A DNA stretch of 64,000 bases from contig WKFI01000019.1 of NCBI GenBank assembly GCA_014872875.1, positions 434,001 to 498,000 of the forward strand. The letters run 5' to 3'. Both the position numbers and the translations under genes were made by a program. Position 1 is the stretch's first letter; each line of letters starts with the position of its first letter. Shown in pieces: positions 25,010-33,405 of this stretch. The stretch comes from Paracoccaceae bacterium. Lineage in GTDB: Bacteria; Pseudomonadota; Alphaproteobacteria; Rhodobacterales; Rhodobacteraceae. The notes beneath the pieces are model-generated. The model had not been told where the DNA came from and did not search any database. It worked only from the letters and a program-made list of their open reading frames with translations.

Positions 25010-25824
25010 ACAGGCTGAGCTGGTTCAACGTCGTGTCCCTCACTCTGGGATTTGCCTTTCTTTATATCCCGATGCTGATCCTGATCCTCTACAGCTTCAA
25101 TGAAAGCAAGCTGGTCACGGTGTGGGCAGGGTTCTCGACCAAATGGTACGGGGAACTGTTGCAGAACGAAGCGTTCCTGAACGCGGCCTGGGTCACGTTG
25201 AAGGTCGCTGTCTTTTCTTCGACTTTGGCGACTGTTCTGGGAACCATAGCAGCTTATGTCATGATCCGGAGCGGCAAGTTCTTTGGCCGCACCCTGTTTT
25301 CCGGCATGATTTATGCGCCTCTGGTGATGCCCGAAGTGATCACCGGATTGTCACTCCTGCTGTTGTTTATTGGAATCGGTCTGGACCGGGGTGTTCTGAC
25401 CATTGTGCTGGCACATACAACCTTCTCGATGTGCTACGTCTCGGTCGTGGTGTCCTCCCGCCTCGTCACGTTCGACCAGTCACTTGAGGAAGCGGCCCTG
25501 GATCTGGGCTGCTCTCAGGCCGAGGCATTCCGACTGGTCACTCTGCCGATCATCGCCCCTGCCGTTATTTCGGGGTGGTTGTTGGCCTTTACGCTGTCGT
25601 TGGACGATCTGGTCATCGCCTCCTTCACGTCTGGCCCGTCTGCAACGACTCTGCCGATCAAGATCTTCTCAGCCGTGCGCCTTGGTGTCAGCCCGGAGAT
25701 CAACGCACTTTCGACGATCATGATCGCAATCGTGACGGTCGGTGTGATCACTGCCTCACTAGTTTCAAAACAGCAGGCGGTCCGGCAGAAAAAGGAAGAG
25801 CAGGCTGCGGAACGGGCTGCATGA
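25006..25824 (+). CDS. Polyamine-type ABC transporter permease (PotI/PotC-like)
   Basis: 272 aa from the ATG at 25006 with AGGAGG ten bases upstream. TM1 is FLYIPMLILILYSFNESKL, the standard PotC/PotI start, followed by FSTKWYGELL. The EAA loop is EEAALDLGCSQAEAFRLVTLPI and FTLSLDDLVIASFTSGPSATTLPI is the family C-terminal signature. Normal length, unlike the extended PotC-like protein of the first operon. It overlaps both neighbours by four bases. Confidence 0.93.
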   Translation: MNRLSWFNVVSLTLGFAFLYIPMLILILYSFNESKLVTVWAGFSTKWYGELLQNEAFLNAAWVTLKVAVFSSTLATVLGTIAAYVMIRSGKFFGRTLFSGMIYAPLVMPEVITGLSLLLLFIGIGLDRGVLTIVLAHTTFSMCYVSVVVSSRLVTFDQSLEEAALDLGCSQAEAFRLVTLPIIAPAVISGWLLAFTLSLDDLVIASFTSGPSATTLPIKIFSAVRLGVSPEINALSTIMIAIVTVGVITASLVSKQQAVRQKKEEQAAERAA

Positions 25825-27140
25825 AACGCATCTATTCGGACTATGCCTACGGTCCGGGTCCACGCACCAATTGCTGGTGGGACGAAACCATTGCCGCTCC
25901 CGCTTGGCCTAGTGTCAAGGATGACCTGAGGGTGGACGTCGCCGTAATCGGCGGCGGCTTCACCGGTATTTCGACCGCTTTGCACCTGGCTGAGAGCGGT
26001 GTTTCGGTCGCCGTGTTCGAGGCACAGAACCCAGGTTGGGGCGCGTCAGGCCGGAACGGTGGCTTCTGTTGTTTGGGCGGTGCAAAACTGGGTTCGGGCT
26101 CGATGGCACGGTTTTTTGGGCAGGAGGCGACCGACTGTTACTTTGCGGGCGAAGCCGCGGCCGTCGATTTGGCCAGTTCACTGATCGACCGATTCAGGAT
26201 CAATGTGGATCGTCATTCGCAAGGTGAAACCCAGCTGGCTCATTCGGCCCGCGCAATGAAATCGCTGGAACGGGAAGCGGCGCAAATGGAAGCCTTGGGG
26301 CAAGACCCCAAACTTGTCCGCAAGCCTGAGCTTCGCCAAGCCGGGATGAACGGAAACTTCCATGGGGCGATCACGCGTCCGGAAGGCTTTGCGCTGAACC
26401 CCCGAAAATACCTTTTTGGACTTGCGGATGCTGCGAGCAAAGCCGGTGCCCGGCTTTATCAGCAAAGTCCTGTTACCCGGGTCCAAAGCATCGGGCGCGG
26501 CTATGACCTTGAGACACCCAAAGGCAGGGTTGTCGCTGACAAACTGGTCATAGCCACAAACGGTTATTCGTCAGAGAACATTCCCAACTGGTTGTCAGGA
26601 CGGTACATGCCAACCCAATCAACCGTCATGGTGACCCGGCCAATGACCGATGCGGAGCTTGACCAGCAAGGCTGGCAATCAACGCAGATGGCCTATGATA
26701 CTCGAAATCTTCTGCATTACTTCCGACTGATGCCGGATCGCCGCTTTCTGTTCGGCATGCGGGGCGGACTCAGATCCTCGCCTGCAGCCGAGGGGTCGAT
26801 TCGTCGAGCGCTGCGCCGCAATTTTGAGCGGCTGTTTCCCGGTTGGGCACATGTGGAGACCACGCATTGTTGGTCCGGCATGGTTTGCTTATCTCGTAAC
26901 CTTGTTCCGTTCGTTGGTCCGGTGCCCGATCAGCCCGGGCTGTTTGCCGGGCTCTGCTACCACGGAAATGGCGTAGCCATGGGCACCTATTCCGGCTACC
27001 TGCTGAGCAAGTTGGTGTTGGATCAGACCCCTGATGTTCCTTATTCACCCGTATTGCGGAAACTTCCCAAGTTTCCACTGGGCCCATTGCGCAGGCTTTG
27101 GATGCCGCCAGCCTATGCCGTTTTAGGCCTCATGGACTGA
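25821..27140 (+). CDS. FAD-dependent oxidase, DAO family (PuuB-like)
   Basis: 439 aa from the ATG at 25821, four bases inside the permease gene. The N-terminus SDYAYGPGPRTNCWWDET and the FAD-binding VAVIGGGFTGISTALHLAESG match the gamma-glutamylputrescine oxidase (PuuB) branch of the DAO fold; WGASGRNGGFCC is the flavin-contacting loop and GLCYHGNGVAMGTYSG the C-terminal one. PuuB oxidises an amine to an aldehyde with release of ammonia and H2O2. No glutamylputrescine synthetase gene is in this operon, so the enzyme could act on another imported amine. It overlaps tail-to-tail the convergent kinase gene by 18 bases. Confidence 0.88.
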   Translation: MKRIYSDYAYGPGPRTNCWWDETIAAPAWPSVKDDLRVDVAVIGGGFTGISTALHLAESGVSVAVFEAQNPGWGASGRNGGFCCLGGAKLGSGSMARFFGQEATDCYFAGEAAAVDLASSLIDRFRINVDRHSQGETQLAHSARAMKSLEREAAQMEALGQDPKLVRKPELRQAGMNGNFHGAITRPEGFALNPRKYLFGLADAASKAGARLYQQSPVTRVQSIGRGYDLETPKGRVVADKLVIATNGYSSENIPNWLSGRYMPTQSTVMVTRPMTDAELDQQGWQSTQMAYDTRNLLHYFRLMPDRRFLFGMRGGLRSSPAAEGSIRRALRRNFERLFPGWAHVETTHCWSGMVCLSRNLVPFVGPVPDQPGLFAGLCYHGNGVAMGTYSGYLLSKLVLDQTPDVPYSPVLRKLPKFPLGPLRRLWMPPAYAVLGLMD

Positions 27141-27953
27141 TCTGCGCAATTCAGCAATCTCAAGCTCCATCGCTTCAGAATAATCCGCGTGGCCCTGTTG
27201 GGTTTTCCAAAGACAATAGGCCGCCATGCGCCAGTGATACCACTTGGAAAGACGCAAGTATCTGCGTGCCACAAGCGGGTTCGGATATGCGGCGAGGAAC
27301 TCTGCGGTTTCGGTTTCGCTCAAAGGTCTGCCGCGATACAAGCTCTGCATGGCGGGAGAAGCGAAGATCGCCAGATCCTCGGCTGGATCTCCGTTCTTGG
27401 GACATTGCCAGTCTATCAGCGTCAGAGTGCCATCATGAACCAACAGATTACCCGGCACCGGATCGCCGTGGATCAACGAAGTTTGACTTGAAGGTTCAAC
27501 ATGGCCGTTGGGTCTGAGGTCCAAAAGCGTCTGTACCTGCGAACCCGCACAGCGGTGTAAAATACTGTACGTTTGCGTGGCCAAAGCCTCAGATCCGTTC
27601 ACTCCCAAAGCAAAGCCTTCAGGGGCTGTTTGATCATGCAAGCGGCCCAGCAAGTGCGCAACTTGTTCAGTCTGTTGAACCCAAGGCTGGCCGATCAAAT
27701 GGCGATAAATCAGCCATGTCCAGCCATCAAACTCCCCAGTTCCGACAAATTTTGGAACCATGCCGGTGCCCGCCAGACGCATCAGGCATATCGCTTCGTG
27801 CCGTGGATCGTTTTCGAACATCGGATTTCGAGAGGATCTGTCAAACACTTTGACAACGGCATCCGAGCGACCCCGAACGTGCCATACGTGATTGGAACGC
27901 CCCCCTTGAAGAGGGACGACTTCGTCCTGTGCCGAAATCTTGCCTTCAACCAC
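27123..27953 (-). CDS. APH/choline-kinase-like phosphotransferase
   Basis: 276 aa. Eukaryotic-kinase-like small-molecule phosphotransferase: glycine loop LQGGRSNHVWHV, VVKVF (ATP Lys), the catalytic loop LIHGDPVPGNLLVHDG with Asp and Asn retained, and LIDWQCPKNGDPAEDLAIF, the equivalent of the DFG metal site. It resembles choline/ethanolamine kinases or thiamine kinase rather than antibiotic kinases, but the substrate is unassigned. The GTG at 27953 has no clear ribosome site, so the exact start is uncertain. Convergent with the FAD oxidase, overlapping it by 18 bases; neighbour of the flagellar island on its other side. Confidence 0.78.
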   Translation of the reverse strand: MVEGKISAQDEVVPLQGGRSNHVWHVRGRSDAVVKVFDRSSRNPMFENDPRHEAICLMRLAGTGMVPKFVGTGEFDGWTWLIYRHLIGQPWVQQTEQVAHLLGRLHDQTAPEGFALGVNGSEALATQTYSILHRCAGSQVQTLLDLRPNGHVEPSSQTSLIHGDPVPGNLLVHDGTLTLIDWQCPKNGDPAEDLAIFASPAMQSLYRGRPLSETETAEFLAAYPNPLVARRYLRLSKWYHWRMAAYCLWKTQQGHADYSEAMELEIAELRRSVHEA

Positions 27954-28080
27954 CAGCCAGGCAAACAGGCGGTTTGGGAATTCTGCGGGAAGCGATGGCA
28001 GGACTCATCTCCGAATACCGATGCTGCCCGACACCCCCGGCAGCTGACAGGACCGGCCCCACCTTATGCGATCAAACCGG

Positions 28081-28746
28081 TTAGGGGTTGCGCAAAGCCG
28101 TCACCGCAGAAGACAAAATCGCCCGGTCGCCGGGAAGGATCAAGACCACTTCACCATTCTGCAGCTGGGCTTCTTCGACATTTCCGTAAAGCTCGGCCGT
28201 TTCGGACAGAATTACCTCTCCGGCTTTCTGACTCTCAACGGTGAATGTGTAAAGGCCATGGGGATAAGCATTGCCCGCAGAATCCAGACCGTTCCAAGTG
28301 TAGGGGTCCGCCGATACCGGCAACGTCAGGCGTTGCATTTCTACCCCTTTGACATCGCGCACCACCAGTTCCACCTTGTCGGAGATTGCCGCCGGGTTTG
28401 GTTGGATGGTGATGGGTGAGCCGTGAAAATGCCCGGGCATGGCCGCTCGGACGTCCATGCCAACCCAATTGGACATGGACGAAAACTGACTGGCGCCGAT
28501 CTTGGTCACAAGCGCCTCCAACACGTCATTGGTTTGCACCTGCTGTTCGACCATCGAAAACTGTGCAAGCTGAGCGGCATATTCTGTTGAATCGATTGGT
28601 TCCAGCGGATCCTGATAACGTGCTTGGGCCGTCAGCATTTTCAGAAAGGTTTCAAAGTCCGAACTCAACCCAGACGCACTCTTATTGGTGGCTGCCTGAT
28701 TGGCCGAGTTTGATGTAGCGGTGGATGAAGAAACAGGGTCTATCAT
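28081..28746 (-). CDS. flgD: Flagellar hook assembly (capping) protein FlgD
   Basis: 221 aa. FlgD caps the growing hook and is shed when it is complete. The N-terminal part has a Ser/Thr/Asn-rich export region and the family motif FETFLKMLTAQARYQDPLEPIDSTEYAAQLAQFSMVEQ (key residues LKMLTAQ, QDPLEP, QFS). Residues about 105-190 form the FlgD Ig/tudor-like region (VELVVRDVKGVEMQRL, YTWNGLDSAGNAYPHGLY). It follows fliK by four bases on the minus strand, the usual fliK-flgD pairing in alphaproteobacteria. Confidence 0.94.
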   Translation of the reverse strand: MIDPVSSSTATSNSANQAATNKSASGLSSDFETFLKMLTAQARYQDPLEPIDSTEYAAQLAQFSMVEQQVQTNDVLEALVTKIGASQFSSMSNWVGMDVRAAMPGHFHGSPITIQPNPAAISDKVELVVRDVKGVEMQRLTLPVSADPYTWNGLDSAGNAYPHGLYTFTVESQKAGEVILSETAELYGNVEEAQLQNGEVVLILPGDRAILSSAVTALRNP

Positions 28747-28750
28747 TGTC

Positions 28751-31168
28751 TCACATTCTCATGTCCAAGCCGGCTGATGGCATTGCAGGGTTGTCGGGTG
28801 TGGCCGTGGGGACTTCCGATGATCGAACGAGTTCGTCCGAATTTGATCCGCTTCCTGTGTCATCTGTACGCTCACCGTCAGATCTTGCACCTTCTCCATT
28901 CGAAAAGTCGAAACCAAGTGTCGAATAGCCGAGATCCTTCAAATCAGCTGACAATTGATCCACGTTGCGCCGCATCAGTTCCAGGGTCTCCTGCCGTTCC
29001 GCTACGATGGAAACGGAAACGCCCGCTTCGGAAACAGACAGCACCATTCGCACGCGTCCAAGCTCTTCTGGGCTGAGAGCCACCTCAATCGGTCCATTCT
29101 GATTGCGCGCGAGCTGTTCACCCAATTGTATAGCTATGGATCGTATGGTTTCGGGTCGTTGGCCAACCGGGAACGGTGTCGACTGCACGGCTCGAAAATC
29201 GGAAAGGTTTGAGTTCGCCTCCAGACCAAGCCGCGCAACCGTTTCCAAGCCATCAGAATCGGCGACATCAGAAGCAACCAAACGGAAAAGATCCGCGTCA
29301 ATTGCCATCCTTGGTTCCGCAACGGTTGCCGTATTCAGCACATTTGGGATCGGTGTCACCTTTCCATCAGGTGCCACGGTGGCAACCGGGGGTCCTGAGA
29401 TTGCGGAATCGGAACGCACAAATTCTTGCTCCACCGCCCGCTCAGCCACATTAGAAGTCGGCACCTTCGTTAGACTGGTAAAGTTTTGCCTTAGGGGGTT
29501 CGGATGCGACCCGGAAAACGTGACCACTGCCTGCTCTAACCCATGCGTGTTGGTTTTCGCGGTGAGCAGCACAGGATCGGCCAGTTGCTTGGTTTGGCCA
29601 ATGTGAATTGCAGACACGTTAACGGGTGTTGGCTGTTCACCTTCGGCCGGTGCCTGTAGACCCGGCTGTGCTGACTGCTGAAGTGATGGAGAAGTTTGGA
29701 GCCCAGCGCCACCTAACGATGCTTCAGCTCGGAACCCATGGTTAGGCTGAGCGCCGTGCGAAGTACTTTCACGACCTGTTGCTGTCTTATTCTCCTTCGT
29801 CGGAAGCTCCGCTGGGGAAGCAAGTCCCTGGTTCAACACATCCCGCGTCGGTATGTCCGTTTGGTTTTTGACTGAAAGAACAAACCCCTTTGCCGTCGTT
29901 TCAGCTTCCAGCGCAACGTGCTTTCCCTGAACAGCATTCATGGCCGATTGGCTGTTCCCTGCCTGACCTTGCCCAACTTTCTCAGGCACGAGGCCCGAAA
30001 GACGTACTTGACTGGTCGCAATGTCGGATCGAGCCGGAGATGGAGACACGGCATCGAATTCAGTGTGTGCAATGCCTTTTTGCACTCCATCTGGTTTTTC
30101 TTTTGGCACCACCTGATCCGATGGCATCCCTGGCCCTGATCTTGTTTGTTCCACTTGAACGAAACGGATTTTACCATCGGCGTCCTTCGGGCCGGACGCC
30201 TTTGCGGCAAGGTCGACAGGCTCTCGAGCCAATATCCCTGAGATAGTATCCGGATCAGGCGACCGGTAAGTGGCGGACGCCTCCGGTTTCACTGGTGTAA
30301 CCGATGCTGCTGACCGCGTTGCCCCAATTGCACCCATCCCTCCAGCTTCAATACCGGTAACAGGATGCCCTTTAAGCGTGCTATTTTGCAGATCCGAAAC
30401 GCCGTTTGCATGCAAGGTTTCCGAAGGACTTGCGGCTTGTTGTGTCGTTTCGAACTGAAGCCGCATTGCCTGAGGCTTTTCGGCCCATTGCTCGGGCTGC
30501 TGTATAGGCAGCAAACTTTGGACAGGTCCGTTTCTTGTGGGATGCAAAGCGCCCGCAGCCGGGCCAATTGCCACAACGGAATCCACCGCCCCGGCCGTCA
30601 TAGGCACGGCCGTAGGCGGAAGAACCCGATCCACGGCTCCAGCGCGAAGGCTGAAATCAAACGCCAAGCGTCCAAGAGTCGCAATTTGGTCGCGTTTTGC
30701 AGGCACATCGACCGGGAGCATTTCATCCGCCTCATAACTCTTTGCTGCTTCGGTTTCCGGTTTTTTCCCGACACCAGGGTCAACCTTTCCCTCGGAAACG
30801 AAGTCGCTGCTCATTCTCGGATCAGGGGCGATGGTAGAGGCGAAAGTTGATGGCTGAGGAGTGGATCGATGTGTCTGTTCGGTCCCTGACAGTGTTCCTG
30901 TCAGAACTTCCGTGAACTCATCTGCGACTGGCTCCACATCTATCGGTTCACCAAGTGCGTCTTTCTCTAAATCGTTTGATGCCGTGATTTCGTCACTTGG
31001 ACTGTTTGCATCAGGGTCTTCATCAGATTGCACGGGTATGGCGCCCAATACTTGGGATTGAAACACATCCGCAAACGCTTGATTTGCCGCACTTACCCCC
31101 TTGGCCGCTTCCGCATCGCTCGCGGACATGCGGTTCGTGCTATCTGGCAAAAAGCTGTGTATCTGCAT
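28751..31168 (-). CDS. fliK: Flagellar hook-length control protein FliK
   Basis: 805 aa. FliK measures hook length and switches export specificity through FlhB. The first about 650 residues are low-complexity, rich in Ala, Pro, Ser, Thr and Gln and apparently disordered, as expected for the ruler part. The C-terminal domain is recognisable: SIAIQLGEQLARNQNGPIEVALSPEELGRVRMVLS (PEELG is the family signature), VSVSIVAERQETLELMRRNVDQLSADLKDLGY. It is longer than the 400-aa enteric protein but in range for alphaproteobacteria. A short Asp/Ser tail follows. Divergent from the rod-binding gene. Confidence 0.9.
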   Translation of the reverse strand: MQIHSFLPDSTNRMSASDAEAAKGVSAANQAFADVFQSQVLGAIPVQSDEDPDANSPSDEITASNDLEKDALGEPIDVEPVADEFTEVLTGTLSGTEQTHRSTPQPSTFASTIAPDPRMSSDFVSEGKVDPGVGKKPETEAAKSYEADEMLPVDVPAKRDQIATLGRLAFDFSLRAGAVDRVLPPTAVPMTAGAVDSVVAIGPAAGALHPTRNGPVQSLLPIQQPEQWAEKPQAMRLQFETTQQAASPSETLHANGVSDLQNSTLKGHPVTGIEAGGMGAIGATRSAASVTPVKPEASATYRSPDPDTISGILAREPVDLAAKASGPKDADGKIRFVQVEQTRSGPGMPSDQVVPKEKPDGVQKGIAHTEFDAVSPSPARSDIATSQVRLSGLVPEKVGQGQAGNSQSAMNAVQGKHVALEAETTAKGFVLSVKNQTDIPTRDVLNQGLASPAELPTKENKTATGRESTSHGAQPNHGFRAEASLGGAGLQTSPSLQQSAQPGLQAPAEGEQPTPVNVSAIHIGQTKQLADPVLLTAKTNTHGLEQAVVTFSGSHPNPLRQNFTSLTKVPTSNVAERAVEQEFVRSDSAISGPPVATVAPDGKVTPIPNVLNTATVAEPRMAIDADLFRLVASDVADSDGLETVARLGLEANSNLSDFRAVQSTPFPVGQRPETIRSIAIQLGEQLARNQNGPIEVALSPEELGRVRMVLSVSEAGVSVSIVAERQETLELMRRNVDQLSADLKDLGYSTLGFDFSNGEGARSDGERTDDTGSGSNSDELVRSSEVPTATPDNPAMPSAGLDMRM

Positions 31169-31215
31169 GGTTTTCCGGACTTCTTCCTTCTCCCTCCACG
31201 CCTACACCCAAGCAG

Positions 31216-31231
31216 TTACCGACTTTTTAAC
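31216..31231. promoter_or_regulatory. CtrA-like box between fliK and the rod-binding gene
   Basis: TTAC, seven bases, TTAAC at 31216-31231 departs from the alphaproteobacterial CtrA consensus TTAA-N7-TTAA at one position. It lies in the 124-base divergent gap between two flagellar transcription units, where a master regulator site is expected. In roseobacters CtrA is known to control flagellar genes. Confidence 0.45.
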
Positions 31232-31292
31232 CGCCTTGGCCTCATTCTGAAAAAGTCGAACAAATTCGAACTTTCGGGCAAGGAGGCCAAAC

Positions 31293-31571
31293 ATGATCCC
31301 GATATCCGACATCCCGACCGGGGGAATTACCTCTGCCAAACAAGATCGCTTGCGGGAGGCTGCCATAGAACTCGAGGCCAGCTTTCTGGCGGAAATGCTG
31401 AAATCTGCCGGTCTGGGAAAGGCAAGAACCTCATTTGGAGGCGGCGCTGGAGAAGACCAGTTCGGTAGTTTTCTCGTGACCGAGCAAGCCCGTCAGATGG
31501 CTCGCTCAGGCGGGATCGGTCTTGCCGAAGCACTATACAATTCATTGAAGGAGAAAGCGGATGCCAAATGA
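31293..31571 (+). CDS. flgJ: Rod-binding protein, FlgJ N-terminal domain only
   Basis: 92 aa, corresponding to the N-terminal scaffolding domain of FlgJ without the muramidase part, as is normal in alphaproteobacteria (CheL-type). Motifs: AAIELEASFLAEMLKSAGLGKARTSFGGGAGEDQFGSFLVTEQARQMARSGGIGLAEALY; key segments are FLAEML, GEDQF and GGIGLA. It caps the rod while the cell-wall opening is cut by a separate enzyme, here probably the transglycosylase at 35056. AAGGAGG precedes the ATG. Its stop overlaps the next gene by 11 bases. Confidence 0.88.
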   Translation: MIPISDIPTGGITSAKQDRLREAAIELEASFLAEMLKSAGLGKARTSFGGGAGEDQFGSFLVTEQARQMARSGGIGLAEALYNSLKEKADAK

Positions 31572-31920
31572 AGAAGCACAGGAGTTGATAGACCTGCTGG
31601 ACGACGTTCTGGAACAAGAACGTCGCGCACTGATCAAGGGAAGTCTGGAACAGTTGGAAGATCTGGTTTCAAGAAAGGAAGATGCGATTTCCCGCCTGGG
31701 TACATTGACCCGGATCGAACATGATTCGCTCGATCGGGTACAGGACAAAATCCGCCGCAACCAAGCACTCCTGACCAGCGCTATGGCAGGAATACAAGCC
31801 GTATCGGACCGCATGTCCGAACTGCGGAAGGCCAGGGAAGGTCTTGATATTTATGACAGATCAGGGCGTCGAACTCGCTATGATCTGACGGCATGCACCA
31901 AGTTGGAAAAACGGGCATAA
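31561..31920 (+). CDS. FlgN-like flagellar chaperone/coiled-coil protein
   Basis: 119 aa, nearly all helical with heptad-like spacing (LIDLLDDVLEQERRALIKGSLEQLEDLVSRKEDAISRL). This pattern and the position after a flgJ-type gene and before flagellin match the FlgN family, chaperones for hook-filament junction proteins FlgK and FlgL. The C-terminus ends with YDRSGRRTRYDLTA, a motif often seen near FlgN C-termini. The sequence is too degenerate to be certain without a profile search. No signal peptide or membrane segment. Confidence 0.65.
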   Translation: MPNEEAQELIDLLDDVLEQERRALIKGSLEQLEDLVSRKEDAISRLGTLTRIEHDSLDRVQDKIRRNQALLTSAMAGIQAVSDRMSELRKAREGLDIYDRSGRRTRYDLTACTKLEKRA

Positions 31921-32125
31921 TTGGCAATTTCCGAAAATTCGAACGATCTGACTTACCCGACTTAGCAAAGCATTAGGACCTGTAGGCCCAATCTGCCCCT
32001 GCACCTGAATACAAGGGTGGCGCGACACCCAAACGGGCCGTCGCAACAGTCAGAACGACATTTGGTCCGTCCTTTGGGGGCGGGATGAAACCGGGCTGAA
32101 TGGCCCTTTGACTAAAGGAAAAAGC
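31921..32125 (+). promoter_or_regulatory. Flagellin promoter and 5' leader
   Basis: About 205 bases without a gene. The last 35 bases can fold into two small hairpins: GGGC (32093-32096) with GCCC (32103-32106), and CTTT (32106-32109) with AAAG (32114-32117). The second covers part of the ribosome site AAAGGAA (32114-32120) before ATG 32126. FlbT and FlaF, encoded downstream, act on flagellin mRNA leaders in related bacteria. No sigma-54 or CtrA site was found by eye. Confidence 0.45.
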
Positions 32126-33331
32126 ATGTCCAGCATTCTGACAAACAACAGCGCCATGGTTGCGCTGCAAACGTTGAAATCGGTCAACAAGAACCTGGCG
32201 TCCACCCAATCAGAAATCTCGACCGGTAAATCCGTCGCAACAGCCAAGGACAACTCGGCCGTGTGGGCGATTTCCAAGGTGATGGAATCTGATGTCCAAG
32301 GCTTCAAGGCAATCTCGGACAGCCTTAACCTTGGTCAGTCAACCGTCTCTGTCGCCCGCCAAGCGGCGGAAACCGTTACTGACCTCTTGACCCAGATGAA
32401 AGGCAAGATCGTAGCGGCACAAGAAGACAACGTGGACCGTGCCAAGATCAACGACGATGTAACCGCGCTGAAAAATCAGATTGCGTCCGTGGTTGGTGCC
32501 GCCCAGTTCAACGGGCTGAACCTTGTGGACGGATCGACAACAGGTGCAGACATCCTGGCGTCTCTGGATCGTGATGCCAGCGGCAATGTCACGTCCTCGT
32601 CCATCTCGGTTGCCACGCAGAACCTCAATACCGGGACATACACCGCAGCAGCCGTTTTTGCCGGCAGCTCGAACGCATCGGCCGCAGGGGACAACTTCTC
32701 TTTCGCCCTGGCCAACGGTGACAGTGACGACATCGTCATTGATGCGGATGCCGGTGGTGTGGTTGCAGGTGACAGGATCTCGGTGACTGTTGCCGGCGAA
32801 GTCGCCTCGTACACGATCACTGCGGAAGATCTGGCAGCAACGACGCCGGACGATGTGGTGGCAGTGGGCTTGAAATCGGCCATCGAGAGCCTGGGGATTG
32901 CAGGGCTGAGCATTGACTATGACACTGGCACTGCCGGTACGCTGACCCTGACCAATTCCGGCGCGGATTCGATTTCGGTCACCGGTTCCTATACCGACTC
33001 GGCCGCTGGCGGCATGTCCTCCCTCAGTGCTCTGTCCGTTGCAACAGCCGGTGATGCCGCGACTGCTTTGGGCAATATCGAAGCCCTGATCGACACTGCG
33101 ATTGACGCCTCGGCGGCTTTCGGTTCCGCCCAAGGACGGGTTGATACACAGGCAGACTTCATCAACAAGCTGAGCGACTCTCTGAAGTCGGGTATTGGGT
33201 CGATGGTTGATGCCGACATGGAAGCTGCATCGGCTCGCTTGCAGGCACTTCAGACACAGCAACAGTTGGCGACGCAATCGCTTTCGATCGCAAATCAGGC
33301 TCCGCAGTCGATCCTGTCGCTCTTCCGCTAA
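32126..33331 (+). CDS. fliC: Flagellin
   Basis: 401 aa from the ATG at 32126 (AAAGGAA six bases upstream); the frame's TTG at 32108 was rejected. N-terminal D0/D1 region: SSILTNNSAMVALQTLKSVNKNL, STGKSVATAKDNSAVWAISKVMESDVQG, then ISDSLNLGQSTVSVARQAAE. The central part is a variable Ala/Gly/Asp/Ser-rich region (about 140-310). The C-terminus returns to the conserved helix pair: FGSAQGRVDTQADFINKLSDSLKSG, ARLQALQTQQQLATQSLSIANQAPQSILSLFR. No Cys, as usual for exported filament proteins. Followed by flaF and flbT. The symbol is generic; alphaproteobacteria use several names. Confidence 0.95.
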   Translation: MSSILTNNSAMVALQTLKSVNKNLASTQSEISTGKSVATAKDNSAVWAISKVMESDVQGFKAISDSLNLGQSTVSVARQAAETVTDLLTQMKGKIVAAQEDNVDRAKINDDVTALKNQIASVVGAAQFNGLNLVDGSTTGADILASLDRDASGNVTSSSISVATQNLNTGTYTAAAVFAGSSNASAAGDNFSFALANGDSDDIVIDADAGGVVAGDRISVTVAGEVASYTITAEDLAATTPDDVVAVGLKSAIESLGIAGLSIDYDTGTAGTLTLTNSGADSISVTGSYTDSAAGGMSSLSALSVATAGDAATALGNIEALIDTAIDASAAFGSAQGRVDTQADFINKLSDSLKSGIGSMVDADMEAASARLQALQTQQQLATQSLSIANQAPQSILSLFR

Positions 33332-33344
33332 ATTGACTTGGGTT

Positions 33345-33365
33345 CGGGCACCTGTGTGGTGCCCG
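33345..33365 (+). terminator. Stem-loop after flagellin gene
   Basis: CGGGCACC (33345-33352) pairs perfectly with GGTGCCCG (33358-33365) around TGTGT. There is no T run, so it may be a partial terminator or a 3' stabiliser that keeps flagellin mRNA more abundant than the downstream flaF-flbT mRNA. Confidence 0.5.
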
Positions 33366-33405
33366 GCCAACCATCAGAAGACCTTCCAGAACGTAAGGGG
33401 ATGAC

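Noticed and set aside
32339-33370. 343-codon minus-strand frame opposite flagellin
   Set aside because: Flagellin is unambiguous on the plus strand; the reverse frame is Arg/Cys/Gly-rich without domain features.
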